Shown here: positions 40,157-48,858 of the stretch, piece by piece | Position numbering within the stretch: the stretch's first letter is position 1 | Layout of the letters: each line of letters opens with the position of its first letter | Assembly (NCBI RefSeq): GCF_001748285.1 | Contig: NZ_BDGT01000008.1 | Coordinates: forward strand, 1-64,000 | Direction: 5' to 3' | Length of the DNA: 64,000 nucleotides | Source of the DNA: Thermogemmatispora onikobensis | GTDB taxonomy: Bacteria > Chloroflexota > Ktedonobacteria > Ktedonobacterales > Ktedonobacteraceae | Translations under genes and position numbers: made by a program | Notes under the pieces: model-generated | What the model saw: only the letters and a program-made list of their open reading frames with translations | Databases searched by the model: none | What the model was told of the DNA's origin: nothing

Positions 40157-40600
40157 AGAGGCCGCCAACCTTTCTACTCGCTAGCTGATTGGCCCAGAGG
40201 GACAAGATCACGTCTGCCCAGAGGGACAGCTGAGCTAACTAGCAATACCTTCGTTATGACTCCGCGACTCGCACCCCAGGCAGCAGGATTGTCGGCCCTG
40301 CCCGCTCGCGCGTTCAGACAAGCCGCCGCTCCTTTCGCAGCCGGGTCTGCCTCATCCACCATGCGAAAGGCGTAAAAAACACCTTGCACTAGCCAGGCGT
40401 ACGCGAGTCGGTGCACGCTTCCGTAGATGAACTCCCCCCACCACAGCCTGCCCACCCCAGAGAGAAATAGAGGCAGCGGCGTGCTGTCTGGCGTCGTTCG
40501 CCTGCCGCTGCGGCCAATCAGGCAGTTTGAGGTCGCTCTTGCAATCCTGATGGTAATCGTAGGTCGACATCTTCCATAAATTAGCTCATTAGCTATGATA
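40157..40600. other. Long leader region between a promoter and the hydrolase gene
   Basis: This 444-base stretch follows the minus-strand promoter at 40595-40623 and has no certain gene. A 72-codon minus-strand frame (40352-40570) starts ATG with GGAAG directly against it and is a weak candidate. No known riboswitch was recognised. Confidence 0.4.
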
Positions 40601-40623
40601 CTATATCGGAGACGGCCTTGCAA
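40595..40623 (-). promoter_or_regulatory. Promoter overlapping the 3' end of the phosphodiesterase gene
   Basis: On the minus strand TTGCAA and TATCAT are spaced by 17 bases. The element covers the last codons of the upstream gene and faces the hydrolase gene. Confidence 0.6.
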
Positions 40624-42061
40624 GGGGCGCCCCAGCCCCAATGAGCGGGCGGCCCGCGAGCCGCGCAGGGACAGGTACGTCAAGCGCGGCCAGCACGGTC
40701 GGGAGAATGTCGTAGGCAGAGACAGGCCGGAGTACAGACCGCTGGAGTCCCGCTCCATAGAGGCAGAGCAGCCCATCTGGCTGATGCATCCCATAGCACG
40801 GCTCGCCCGCGCTCCAGAGCTGCCGCTGCCCCAGGGCCTGCGAAAGCAGTATCCCATCGTGGGCCAGGAGCATAAGGCGTCGCTCCTGGCTGGGCAGACA
40901 GGTTTCGTCACGGTATAGGTCCCCAATGGCTGGATAGGCCGTTGCTGGATCGACCTGGGCCTGGAGATCGGCGATGAACTCTTCGATGTGCCTTTCGGTG
41001 AGGTGGTCGGCAAGCGCGATAGCTGCATAGCCTCCCAGCGGCGATGAGGCCGGAAGCCAGAGAAGGGAACCACCCGCCAGCGGTGGCTCAGCTGACTTCC
41101 CAGGAGAGGCAGCCAGCCGACAGACTCGCCAGCGCCGCCGCGCGGGAAGAGGAGGCAGTAGCTGCGCTTCCCCTCTCCAAGCAGACCAGCCGACTCCCCG
41201 AGCAGTGACTCTCCCCGACAAAGGAAAATGGGGAGTATAGCGTCTCAGATATTCTTTCAGATGAAAAGTGCGCTTGATGCTCTGAAAGCTGTAGGGCGAG
41301 AGAAGGATCAGCAGGTCAGACGGCTGTAGGGCGCTCAGCGCTCGCCCAAGTAGTTCATCGAGAAGGCGATAGCAAGCGACCACCTCCCGGCAGAGATCGA
41401 GCACGCGGTCCCAGTAGAGATGTTGCAGCAGATCAATCTCATGGAGTACGAAGAGACAGCAATCCCACGCTTCGCGTAGCAGGATGTCCAGGAGAGCAGA
41501 GCGATCTGCCAGGAGGCGCCGGATCTCTATCAGAGGTTCTTTGAACCAGGTCGCCAGCCCTCGCCAGGTGGGCGCGAGCTGATAATGCGGAACGACTTCC
41601 AGCAGTCTGGCAGCGAAGTCGGGTGGATAGGCAAGGCCAGCATAGAATGGCGGTGCAGGTGGACCGCTGAGCATGATGCCATTGATGGGACGAGGCGGAT
41701 AGGTTGCGGGGACATTGACGACCAGGACGCGCCGCCCCCAGGCGCTCAGGTAACTCCAGAGCGTCTCATCCTCTTGTGCCAGGTCGTCCACGGTCTCCGG
41801 AGTCGAGCGCAGCGCAGCCGCCGTCTCCAGCAGGCAGCGATCGTACTCGTCATACTCCGGAATCAGGCCTTGCTTCCGCGGCGGAAGGCCGGTCATGATA
41901 GCTCGCCAGCGTGTGATCGCCGCCGGTGGAAGCGGGGCCTGTAACAAGGCATGCGCTCCCCCCTCGTAGATCTGCCGCAGATGGGGGAGCAATCCTTGCG
42001 CCATCAGCGGTTTCACAATGCGTAACGTCAGACCATCCACCCCAATAAGCAAGACCCGCAT
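40601..42061 (-). CDS. Type I phosphodiesterase/AP-superfamily protein with degenerate metal site
   Basis: The 486-residue protein has the overall form of the alkaline-phosphatase/phosphodiesterase superfamily: RVLLIGVDGLTLRIVKPL at the start, the ITRWRAIMTG segment and LFVLHEIDLLQHLYWDRV (the DxxQH element). The late H in GMHQPDGLLCLYGAG is kept. The usual SDHGF motif that supplies two metal ligands reads SPYSF, so the second metal site is probably lost. It may be a pseudo-enzyme or act on a different principle. GAGGGG precedes ATG 42061. It may act on a membrane or surface phosphodiester, which is inference from the family only. Confidence 0.78.
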   Translation of the reverse strand: MRVLLIGVDGLTLRIVKPLMAQGLLPHLRQIYEGGAHALLQAPLPPAAITRWRAIMTGLPPRKQGLIPEYDEYDRCLLETAAALRSTPETVDDLAQEDETLWSYLSAWGRRVLVVNVPATYPPRPINGIMLSGPPAPPFYAGLAYPPDFAARLLEVVPHYQLAPTWRGLATWFKEPLIEIRRLLADRSALLDILLREAWDCCLFVLHEIDLLQHLYWDRVLDLCREVVACYRLLDELLGRALSALQPSDLLILLSPYSFQSIKRTFHLKEYLRRYTPHFPLSGRVTARGVGWSAWRGEAQLLPPLPARRRWRVCRLAASPGKSAEPPLAGGSLLWLPASSPLGGYAAIALADHLTERHIEEFIADLQAQVDPATAYPAIGDLYRDETCLPSQERRLMLLAHDGILLSQALGQRQLWSAGEPCYGMHQPDGLLCLYGAGLQRSVLRPVSAYDILPTVLAALDVPVPARLAGRPLIGAGAPLARPSPI

Positions 42062-42362
42062 GATCCCCCTCAAATTACTGCGCAGCATTATATCTGACGA
42101 ATATTGCTGCTAGAGAGCGCAAATTTGTCAAGATCTGGTTAATGCCAGGCTTGACTCATAAAGATTTCTCCATCGGCGACCCTCTCCGCCGGAGGCCACT
42201 CTCGCGGGGGAAAGCGGGGCCGAGGGAGCATTGTCCCCGGCCCGGGTGCTGTGGTAGGGTGTAAGAACAGCAAGGGTGAACAGACCGGTCAACCGACGGT
42301 CGCCTGATTCATTTTCACCTTACAGAGTGTTGCAGCTTGTTCAGCAAGGAGCAGCAACGGTC
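42062..42362. other. Divergent intergenic region before the P450 gene
   Basis: A GC-rich hairpin (GGGCCGAGGGA/TCCCCGGCCC, about 42217-42243) is the only clear structure in this 301-base gap. No gene or consensus promoter was seen. Confidence 0.4.
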
Positions 42363-43640
42363 ATGCAAGATCCCCAGAGCACTCGCCAGCGCCTGACGCT
42401 GAGCGACGCCCAGAGGCCGGAATATCTGGCCGATCCCTATCCTCTCTATCACCGCCTGCGCGAGCACGATCCCATCTATTGGGATGAAGAGATGCAGGCC
42501 TGGGTGCTGACACGCTATAGCGATGTCGTAGCTGTGCTGCGCGATCCGCGCTTCTCCTCGGCCTGGGGCTCCCTGGAGACGGCCTGGATGCCAGAGGAGC
42601 TGCGCCCTCAGCTAGAGCCTGTCCTGCGAGCGGTCTCGCGTCAAATGCTCTTTCTTGATCCGCCTGATCATTCGCGTCTGCGCAGCCTGGTGGCGCGGGC
42701 TTTCACGCCGCGCATGGTTGAAAGCCTGCGTCCGCGCGTGCAGCGCCTTGTCAACGAGTTGCTCGATGCGGTGCAGGAGCAGGGACAGATGGAATTCGTT
42801 GCCGATTTCGCCTATCCTTTGCCAGCGATTGTGATCGCCGAGATGCTGGGGGTGCCGCCCGAGGATCGCAGTCAGTTCATTGTCTGGACACGCGACTTTG
42901 GCCGGCTGCTAGATGGCAGCAATCTGGGTTTCGAGGAGCTGCTGAACACGTTGGGTGGCATCGCTGAATTCCTGGCCTACTTCAGGCGCCAGATCGCGCA
43001 GCGACGCCTGGCCCCGCGCGATGATCTCTTGCAAGCCCTGATCATGGCAGAGGAGCAGGGCGATCGCCTGACTGAGGAAGAGCTGCTCGGGAACTGCGTC
43101 TTGTTGCTGGCCGCCGGTCATGGTACCACAACCCACCTGCTTGGCAACGGCCTCTATGCCCTCTTGCAGCACCCAGAGCAGCTTGAGCTGCTGCGGAACA
43201 ATCCCAGTCTGGCGCCAACGGCGGTGATGGAACTCTTACGCTACGACAGTCCGGTGCAACTGACTTCGCGTCGCCTCAAGACGGACGTGGAATGGATCGG
43301 GCGACGCTTTAAAGCCGGCGAGGAGGTGCTGACTGTGCTGGGAGCGGCCAATCGCGACCCCGAGCAGTTTCCCGAGCCTGACCGACTCGACCTGCGCCGC
43401 ACAGACAATCGTCATCTGGCCTTCGGTCACGGTCCCCACTTTTGTCTCGGGGCTCCCCTGGCCCGCCTGGAGGCGGAGGTAGCCTTTACGACCCTGCTTC
43501 GACGCTTGCCGGGGTTGCGCCTGGCAACCGAGCAGGTTGAGCGCCTTCCCTCCCTGGTCTTTCGCGGCTTGCAGGCGCTGCCTGTGACGTTTGCCTCGGT
43601 CCTGCCGGCTAGAGGGACCGCGGCAGGAGACACCTTATAG
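42363..43640 (+). CDS. Cytochrome P450
   Basis: This is a soluble bacterial class I P450 that inserts oxygen into an organic substrate using electrons from a ferredoxin. The 425-residue protein has the I-helix AGHGTTT (251-257), the ExxR pair Glu290/Arg293 in ELLRYDSP, and the haem loop FGHGPHFCLG with Cys361. Substrate specificity is not evident. No ferredoxin or reductase gene lies beside it. The chosen start ATG 42363 (MQDPQSTR) has AGGAG about 11 bases upstream. Its 3' end overlaps the GNAT gene by six bases. Confidence 0.95.
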   Translation: MQDPQSTRQRLTLSDAQRPEYLADPYPLYHRLREHDPIYWDEEMQAWVLTRYSDVVAVLRDPRFSSAWGSLETAWMPEELRPQLEPVLRAVSRQMLFLDPPDHSRLRSLVARAFTPRMVESLRPRVQRLVNELLDAVQEQGQMEFVADFAYPLPAIVIAEMLGVPPEDRSQFIVWTRDFGRLLDGSNLGFEELLNTLGGIAEFLAYFRRQIAQRRLAPRDDLLQALIMAEEQGDRLTEEELLGNCVLLLAAGHGTTTHLLGNGLYALLQHPEQLELLRNNPSLAPTAVMELLRYDSPVQLTSRRLKTDVEWIGRRFKAGEEVLTVLGAANRDPEQFPEPDRLDLRRTDNRHLAFGHGPHFCLGAPLARLEAEVAFTTLLRRLPGLRLATEQVERLPSLVFRGLQALPVTFASVLPARGTAAGDTL

Positions 43641-44276
43641 GGTACGTGCAGCAGCCACAGCAGCGGAGAACAGGGCCTGCCGTGCCAGGGCAATCTCTTT
43701 GGCGTAGATCAGCAGAGGCCGGCAGGACCGCAGCGGCAGAGACAGCAGGGACAGCACGTCAGGGCCGCCTGTTCCTGCCTCTGCCCGCGGCCAGGCTCGA
43801 TAGCCAAAAGCTAGAGGAGCATAGCCCTCACGCTCTAAGAAGAGCAGCGCTCCACGTCTGTCTCGTTTGAGCAGTAGTGGTATCCAGAGCAGTAGGGAGA
43901 CAGGTGTGCCGCTCTCTCGCTGGGAGAAAAGAGCAACGGCCAGCCGGTTGGCCCGCTCTTCAGCCAGCCGGAGCAAGAGTGTGCCCAGACCCCGACGACG
44001 ATAGTCAGGGTGGACGAGGAGGCGCAGCAGACAGGCCAGGACGGCTGCGCCTGCGCTCTCCTGGTTCATCGGCTGAAAGCGGAGATCGACATAGGCAACC
44101 GGCTCCCCTGAGTGGCTCTTGACCAGCCAGCTCTCTTCCGCGCTGAGCAGCGGCTCGCCTCCATAGTCGGCGTCGTAGAGATCATCATGATCGCAGACCG
44201 TGAAGAGCCAGAGCAGCCCTCGACGATCAGACAGTTCCGGGGCTGCCAGACTCAGACCGTGCAAGAGAACACTCAT
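43635..44276 (-). CDS. GNAT family N-acetyltransferase
   Basis: The 213-residue protein has the acetyl-CoA-binding GNAT motif A: LLVHPDYRRRGLGTLLLRLAEERA (about residues 87-110), with the preceding strand AAVLACLLRLL. Its C-terminal third is Leu-rich and atypical (VSLLLWIPLLLKRDRRGALLFLEREGY). The substrate is unknown. GAGGAGGGG precedes ATG 44276. It converges with the P450 gene and follows the methyltransferase on the same strand (68-base gap). Confidence 0.85.
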   Translation of the reverse strand: MSVLLHGLSLAAPELSDRRGLLWLFTVCDHDDLYDADYGGEPLLSAEESWLVKSHSGEPVAYVDLRFQPMNQESAGAAVLACLLRLLVHPDYRRRGLGTLLLRLAEERANRLAVALFSQRESGTPVSLLLWIPLLLKRDRRGALLFLEREGYAPLAFGYRAWPRAEAGTGGPDVLSLLSLPLRSCRPLLIYAKEIALARQALFSAAVAAARTL

Positions 44277-44344
44277 GACAGCGGCCCCTCCTCTCTGCTC
44301 GTGGCCTTCTTCGTCCATCCCCAGGCAAGAGTCTGCGCTTCGCT

Positions 44345-45124
44345 TCAGATGGCCGTCGCAGCAGCCTGGCTCTTTTCAGGAACTGGCAGCTTGCGGGCCA
44401 GCAACAGACGCAGCGGGGGAAAGACACGCCAGGAGGGACGCCCGAGGGTGAGCTGGCCCGCCCCCAGGGCCTGCAGATCCTGGGCATATTGCTTCACGTG
44501 GGTAAAGTCGAGAATGGCAATCCTCCCTCCAGGCTTGAGCACTCGTAGCATCTCACGCAGAGCCTGATAGCGCCCCTCCCGCCCATCGATATTGTGCAGG
44601 GCCAGACAGGAGACGACGACATCGAAATGCTCTGACGGAAAAGGCAGCTGCCGGGCGTCAGCAGTGAGCACAGCGACGCGCTCCGCCACCCCGGCCAGAC
44701 GCGCATTCTCCTGGGTGACTTGCGGACTGTTGCCACTCTGATCGCGCTCGCTCCAGATATCAATACCCGTGGCGTGCCCGCTGCTCAGGCGACGGGCCGC
44801 CTCGATCAGCAGCATCCCTCGCCCGCAGCCGACATCAAGCACCTCTTCATCGCCGGAGAGCACGAGACAATCGAGCATGCGCCGAATCTCGCGCAGCTTC
44901 CCAACGCGCGAGGTCCATAGCATGGCCAGCGCCTCCCCCAGACAGACGAAGGCCCACAAAATCACCCAGGCAGCAAGAACAATTACAAGAGCATTGAGAC
45001 CAAAGGCAATCAGCAGCCCTAGCGCCAGCACACAGAGGAAAAGCCCAATGAGCACGAGCATGCGCACCACACCAGGAGCATCAACTCCGTAATCCGGCTT
45101 CTTGATCCCAGACTGGGTCACCAT
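44345..45124 (-). CDS. Membrane-anchored class I SAM methyltransferase
   Basis: The 259-residue protein starts with two hydrophobic helices (MLVLIGLFLCVLALGLLIAFGLNALVIVLAAWVILWAF) and then a methyltransferase domain. That domain has the SAM motif EVLDVGCGRGMLLIEAAR, GIDIW (motif II), the VVVSCLALHNID (motif IV-like) strand and LKPGGRIAILDF. The anchor suggests a lipid or quinone-type substrate at the membrane, which is inference. ATG 45124 has AAGGAGG upstream and a consensus promoter lies at 45243-45271. The C-terminus is short and Ala-rich. Confidence 0.88.
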   Translation of the reverse strand: MVTQSGIKKPDYGVDAPGVVRMLVLIGLFLCVLALGLLIAFGLNALVIVLAAWVILWAFVCLGEALAMLWTSRVGKLREIRRMLDCLVLSGDEEVLDVGCGRGMLLIEAARRLSSGHATGIDIWSERDQSGNSPQVTQENARLAGVAERVAVLTADARQLPFPSEHFDVVVSCLALHNIDGREGRYQALREMLRVLKPGGRIAILDFTHVKQYAQDLQALGAGQLTLGRPSWRVFPPLRLLLARKLPVPEKSQAAATAI

Positions 45125-45242
45125 TACTGCAATCCTCCTTGCTTTCAGCTTCACCTTCGCCAGCAGGGCGTCAGCGACGCTTTCCGCCTGACTCAGTAAA
45201 AAGCTCCTTATCAATGAATTTATTTGCCATTAATATAGATGA

Positions 45243-45271
45243 ATTTTACCATCATAATTACAATCTGTCAA
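45243..45271 (-). promoter_or_regulatory. Methyltransferase promoter
   Basis: On the minus strand a perfect TTGACA and TAAAAT are separated by 17 bases, giving a start near 45236 and a leader of about 110 bases. Confidence 0.8.
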
Positions 45272-45357
45272 ATGTTCCAGAAAGATGAGAGTTTCAATAG
45301 CAATATCTTGCCCCCTGGCAAGGAGGCAAGCGAACGGAAAGGCGGCCAGTGGGATGA

Positions 45358-45363
45358 TATAAT
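45358..45363 (+). promoter_or_regulatory. Extended -10 promoter before the aldehyde dehydrogenase gene
   Basis: TGA-TATAAT is a perfect extended -10 without an obvious -35, 47 bases before the start codon. Confidence 0.65.
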
Positions 45364-45409
45364 ACAGTCGAGAGGAGACCCTTATTTTCGTTCCCGGGGA
45401 GTTGTGCCG

Positions 45410-46807
45410 ATGACCATCCAATCGATCAGGCCGACCATCCAGTCGATTAACCCGGCCACCGAAGAGGTGCTGGAGACCTTTGAACTCTTCACGGACGAGC
45501 AGATCAACGCTGCACTTGATCAGGCACGCAGCACCTTCCTGCGCTGGCGGGACACGAGCTTTGCGGAGCGGGCTGGCCTCTTCCGGCGTCTTGCTGCCTA
45601 CCTGCGCGAGCATAAGGAAGGGCTGGGGCGGCTGATTACGCTGGAGATGGGCAAGCCCATTGCGGAGGCCGAGGCAGAGATTGTCAAATGTGCCTGGGGG
45701 TGTGATTATTACGCTGAGCATGCTGAGCAGTTCCTGGCCGACCAGCCGGTCGAGAGTAGCGCCAGCGAGAGCTACGTGGCTTTCCGTCCCCTGGGCGTGG
45801 TTCTGGCCTTGATGCCCTGGAATTTCCCCTTCTGGCAGGTGTTCCGTTTCGCCGCCCCAGCGCTGATGGCGGGCAATACAACAGTGCTTAAGCATGCCTC
45901 CAACGTGTCGCGCTGCGCCCTGGAGATCGAGCGTGTTTTCCGCGAGTGCGGCTTCCCCGAGGGAGTTTTCCGCACGGTATTGGTGCGTGGCTCTGAGACC
46001 GAGAAGCTGATTAGCGATCCGCGCATCGCTGCTGTCACCCTCACGGGCAGCGCCGAAGTGGGTATGGAGGTGGCTGCCGCCAGCGGGCGTGCGCTCAAGA
46101 AGCATGTTCTGGAGCTGGGCGGCTCGGATGCCTTTATTGTTCTGGAGGATGCCGATCTCGATGCCGCCGCCGAATGGGCTGCGCGTTCACGTTTCCAGAA
46201 TACCGGCCAGAGCTGCATTGCTGCCAAGCGCTTCATCGTAGTGGAGTCGGTGGCCGCCGATTTTGAGCGCCGCTTTGTTGAGGCCGCTTCGCGCCTGCGC
46301 ATGGGCGATCCGCTGCAGCGGGAGACCCAGATCGGCCCGCTGGCCCGCGGCGATTTGCGCGAGACCCTGCGGCGCCAGGTCGAGGAGACGCTGCAGATGG
46401 GCGGGCGCCTGCTCCTGGGCGGCAAGCCCGGCTCGGGCCGTGGCTTCTTCTACGAGCCGACGATTGTCAGCGGGGTGACCCCGGCGATGCCGCTGTTCCG
46501 CGAGGAGACCTTCGGCCCGGCTGCAGCGGTGATCTATGCCCGCGATGCGGAGCACGCTCTGGAGCTGGCCAATGCTTCGCCTTTCGGCCTGGGTGGCAAT
46601 ATCTGGACGCGCAATGTCGAGCGCGCACGCCAGATGGCTCGCCATTTCGAGACCGGTGGTGTCTTTATTAATGGGATGACTGCCAGCGACCCACGCCTCC
46701 CCTTCGGCGGCGTCAAGCACAGCGGCTACGGTCGCGAGCTATCGGTCTTCGGTATCCGCGAGTTTGTCAATATCCAAACAGTCTGGATCGGACCCGCCCG
46801 CCAGTAA
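45410..46807 (+). CDS. Aldehyde dehydrogenase, succinate-semialdehyde dehydrogenase type
   Basis: The enzyme oxidises an aldehyde to an acid with NAD(P)+. The 465-residue protein has all the key parts: PWNFPFWQVFR (substrate-entry Asn), the Rossmann motif TLTGSAEVGMEVAA, general-base Glu in LELGGSDAF and catalytic Cys in NTGQSCIAAKRF. The C-terminal region has EETFGPAAAV and LPFGGVKHSGYGRE. The short, tetrameric form and these blocks fit SSADH (GabD/YneI type), though other aldehydes are possible. ATG 45410 follows GGGGAG. No GABA genes are nearby. The strong terminator at 46828 ends its transcript. Confidence 0.93.
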   Translation: MTIQSIRPTIQSINPATEEVLETFELFTDEQINAALDQARSTFLRWRDTSFAERAGLFRRLAAYLREHKEGLGRLITLEMGKPIAEAEAEIVKCAWGCDYYAEHAEQFLADQPVESSASESYVAFRPLGVVLALMPWNFPFWQVFRFAAPALMAGNTTVLKHASNVSRCALEIERVFRECGFPEGVFRTVLVRGSETEKLISDPRIAAVTLTGSAEVGMEVAAASGRALKKHVLELGGSDAFIVLEDADLDAAAEWAARSRFQNTGQSCIAAKRFIVVESVAADFERRFVEAASRLRMGDPLQRETQIGPLARGDLRETLRRQVEETLQMGGRLLLGGKPGSGRGFFYEPTIVSGVTPAMPLFREETFGPAAAVIYARDAEHALELANASPFGLGGNIWTRNVERARQMARHFETGGVFINGMTASDPRLPFGGVKHSGYGRELSVFGIREFVNIQTVWIGPARQ

Positions 46808-46827
46808 GGAGGCAATCCTCTTCAGCA

Positions 46828-46884
46828 AGGAGGAGTGACCTGGTCGAACGCATGCCTTCGATCGAGCCACTCCTCCTCTTTGTT
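46828..46884 (+). terminator. Rho-independent terminator after the aldehyde dehydrogenase gene
   Basis: AGGAGGAGTG (46828-46837) pairs with CACTCCTCCT (46868-46877). An inner stem is GGTCGAA/TTCGATC, and a T-rich tract (ctttgttt) follows. Confidence 0.75.
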
Positions 46885-46903
46885 TCCCAGGCTCAGCCCA
46901 GAC

Positions 46904-46933
46904 TTGCGCCTCTCATGGGGAGAATGCTACAAT
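46904..46933 (+). promoter_or_regulatory. Promoter of the phospholipase D gene
   Basis: TTGCGC and TACAAT are spaced by 18 bases, placing the start about 60 bases before the coding start. Confidence 0.65.
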
Positions 46934-47002
46934 CAGGGGGCCTGCCGGCAGGAAGAGCTTTGTTGTCCGGCGCACAATTTGAGCGACGGAGGTAGAGACG
47001 CA

Positions 47003-48703
47003 ATGAGCGCAGCAAGCGCCGACGAGCAGCAATGGTGGGCCGAAGGCGACACGCCCGTGCGCCGCGATTCGCGCGTGACCTATCTGGTTGATGGCCATGC
47101 CACGCTCCTCGCCTTCTGCCTGGCCTGCTTCCAGGCCAGAGACTATATCTATCTTGCTCACTGGGGCCTGACCCCCTCGATGCCGCTCGTGCGTGGTAGA
47201 GATCAGCGCGCCGGACCTGATGATAGTTCCGAACAGCAGGAGCTGGTCGCCGAGCTGCGCCTGGCGGGCCTGAGCGATGAGGCCATCGCTTTTTGGTGCA
47301 ATCACGAGCTGACGCTACAGACGGTCCTCGGCTACGCTGTCCAGCACGGCGTCGAAGTGCGTGTCTTGCTCTGGGACTGCCCGGAAATTTTTTCGCACTA
47401 CCACCCTCAGCAAGCCTATGAGGAGCTGAGCGCGGTCGGCGTGCTCTGCCTGCTCGATGATAGTTCACGCGGCCTGCTCCATCATCCAGCGGAGGCGTTG
47501 CATCAGAAGACCAGCGTTATCGACGGGCGCTACGCCTTTGTGGGCGGCATTGATCCCCTGATCGAGAACGATGGCGAGTTTGACCGCTGGGATATGCATC
47601 CTCACCCCCTCTTCACTCCCCTGCGTCGCCTGCTGGCCAAACCGGCTTCTCCCCATCCCTGGCATGATGCCCATGCTCTGATCGAAGGGCCAGCAGCCGC
47701 CGACGTCGAGCTGAATTTCCGCCAGCGCTGGAACGATGTAGTGAAGCGCAAAGGGCTTGAGGCAACGGTACTGGTGCCGGAGCATCCGCTCCCGCCGCCG
47801 CTGCAGAGTCGTACGGTGGTTCAGATTGCGCGCACCATTCCTCAGCACACCTACAGCTTCACCCCCGAGGGAGGCATCCAGGGGATCGCCCAGCTCTACG
47901 CTGCAGCGTTCCGCAACGCGCAGCAGCTGATCTACCTGGAGAATCAGTATTTCTGGCTCCGTTCCTTTCTGGGACTGAACATTCCCTTTATTGGGTCGGA
48001 CAGCCCCGATATGGAGCAGAATATTCGCCTGCTTGGGGAGGCTCTGCGGCGCGGCGCCCGGCTCGTCATGGTCCTACCGGACCATCCCAATGTGGGTCGG
48101 GCTTTCAGCGATGCTGGTCTACAGCGCCTGCGCGAGGAGGCTCCCGAGGCCGTCAAGGAGGACCGTCTGCTCGTTTTGACACTCGCCACGTCCGATCTGG
48201 TCGACGGGCAGGTACGCTATCGCCCTATCTATGTCCATGCCAAAGTAGCCCTGGTTGATGACCTCTGGTCAACGGTGGGGTCAGCTAACCTGAATAACCG
48301 GGGCATGCGCGATGATACAGAGCTGAATGTGGCCACGCTGGATAGCGAGCTGGCTCGGGGCCTGCGCCTGCTCCTCTGGGGCGAACACCTCGGCCTGGTC
48401 CCCGACGAAGATATGCTGGCCCTTTTGCGCTACCTGGGACGCCAGCCTTTGCGTCCCGCCCGTCAGGCTCGCGCCCGCGACCTTTTCGCGGAGCTGGAGC
48501 GTCGTCTGGGTCCGAGCGAGCAGGGGCTACTGCTCCTGGCAGAGCAGGCACGCGCTAACCTGGAACGCTACCGCGCCGGTCAGTTACTGGTCGGGCACGT
48601 TCTCCCTTATCTCACTGCTGACGAGGCCAGAGAGCAAGGTCTTTCCTGCGATGAGGCCCAAGGCTGGATTGAGCAGGAAAAGCCTGCCGAACCTGGGGCC
48701 TGA
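47003..48703 (+). CDS. Phospholipase D family protein
   Basis: PLD enzymes cleave or transfer phosphatidyl groups. The 566-residue protein has both HKD motifs: HQKTSVID (His167, Lys169, Asp174) and HAKVALVD (His412, Lys414, Asp419). Each is followed by a GGI/GSAN turn (YAFVGGID; TVGSANLNNR). No signal peptide or membrane helix is visible, so it acts in the cytoplasm or is exported otherwise. The overall form resembles bacterial PLD and cardiolipin synthases. The ribosome site GGAGG is 10 bases before ATG 47003. The C-terminal 100 residues (Arg/Leu/Ala-rich) match no motif I know. Confidence 0.92.
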   Translation: MSAASADEQQWWAEGDTPVRRDSRVTYLVDGHATLLAFCLACFQARDYIYLAHWGLTPSMPLVRGRDQRAGPDDSSEQQELVAELRLAGLSDEAIAFWCNHELTLQTVLGYAVQHGVEVRVLLWDCPEIFSHYHPQQAYEELSAVGVLCLLDDSSRGLLHHPAEALHQKTSVIDGRYAFVGGIDPLIENDGEFDRWDMHPHPLFTPLRRLLAKPASPHPWHDAHALIEGPAAADVELNFRQRWNDVVKRKGLEATVLVPEHPLPPPLQSRTVVQIARTIPQHTYSFTPEGGIQGIAQLYAAAFRNAQQLIYLENQYFWLRSFLGLNIPFIGSDSPDMEQNIRLLGEALRRGARLVMVLPDHPNVGRAFSDAGLQRLREEAPEAVKEDRLLVLTLATSDLVDGQVRYRPIYVHAKVALVDDLWSTVGSANLNNRGMRDDTELNVATLDSELARGLRLLLWGEHLGLVPDEDMLALLRYLGRQPLRPARQARARDLFAELERRLGPSEQGLLLLAEQARANLERYRAGQLLVGHVLPYLTADEAREQGLSCDEAQGWIEQEKPAEPGA

Positions 48704-48755
48704 GAGGATGGCTGGCTCAGCCCGGCCCAGCCCAGCCCGGGCCGACCCACCCGAG

Positions 48756-48799
48756 GAGAGCACGCCAGCACAGCCTCGATCGACTGTGCTGCGGCTCTC
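48756..48799. terminator. Terminator between convergent phospholipase D and glutamine-synthetase-like genes
   Basis: CAGCACAG/CTGTGCTG form an inner stem of 8 bp and GAGAGC/GCTCTC an outer stem. The symmetric hairpin sits between convergent genes and could act in both directions. Confidence 0.65.
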
Positions 48800-48858
48800 G
48801 CTCGTGCTTGTCGCAGGCGTTCAGCAGCCTTCCTGGATCGTCCGTCCGCGGGCGGGGA

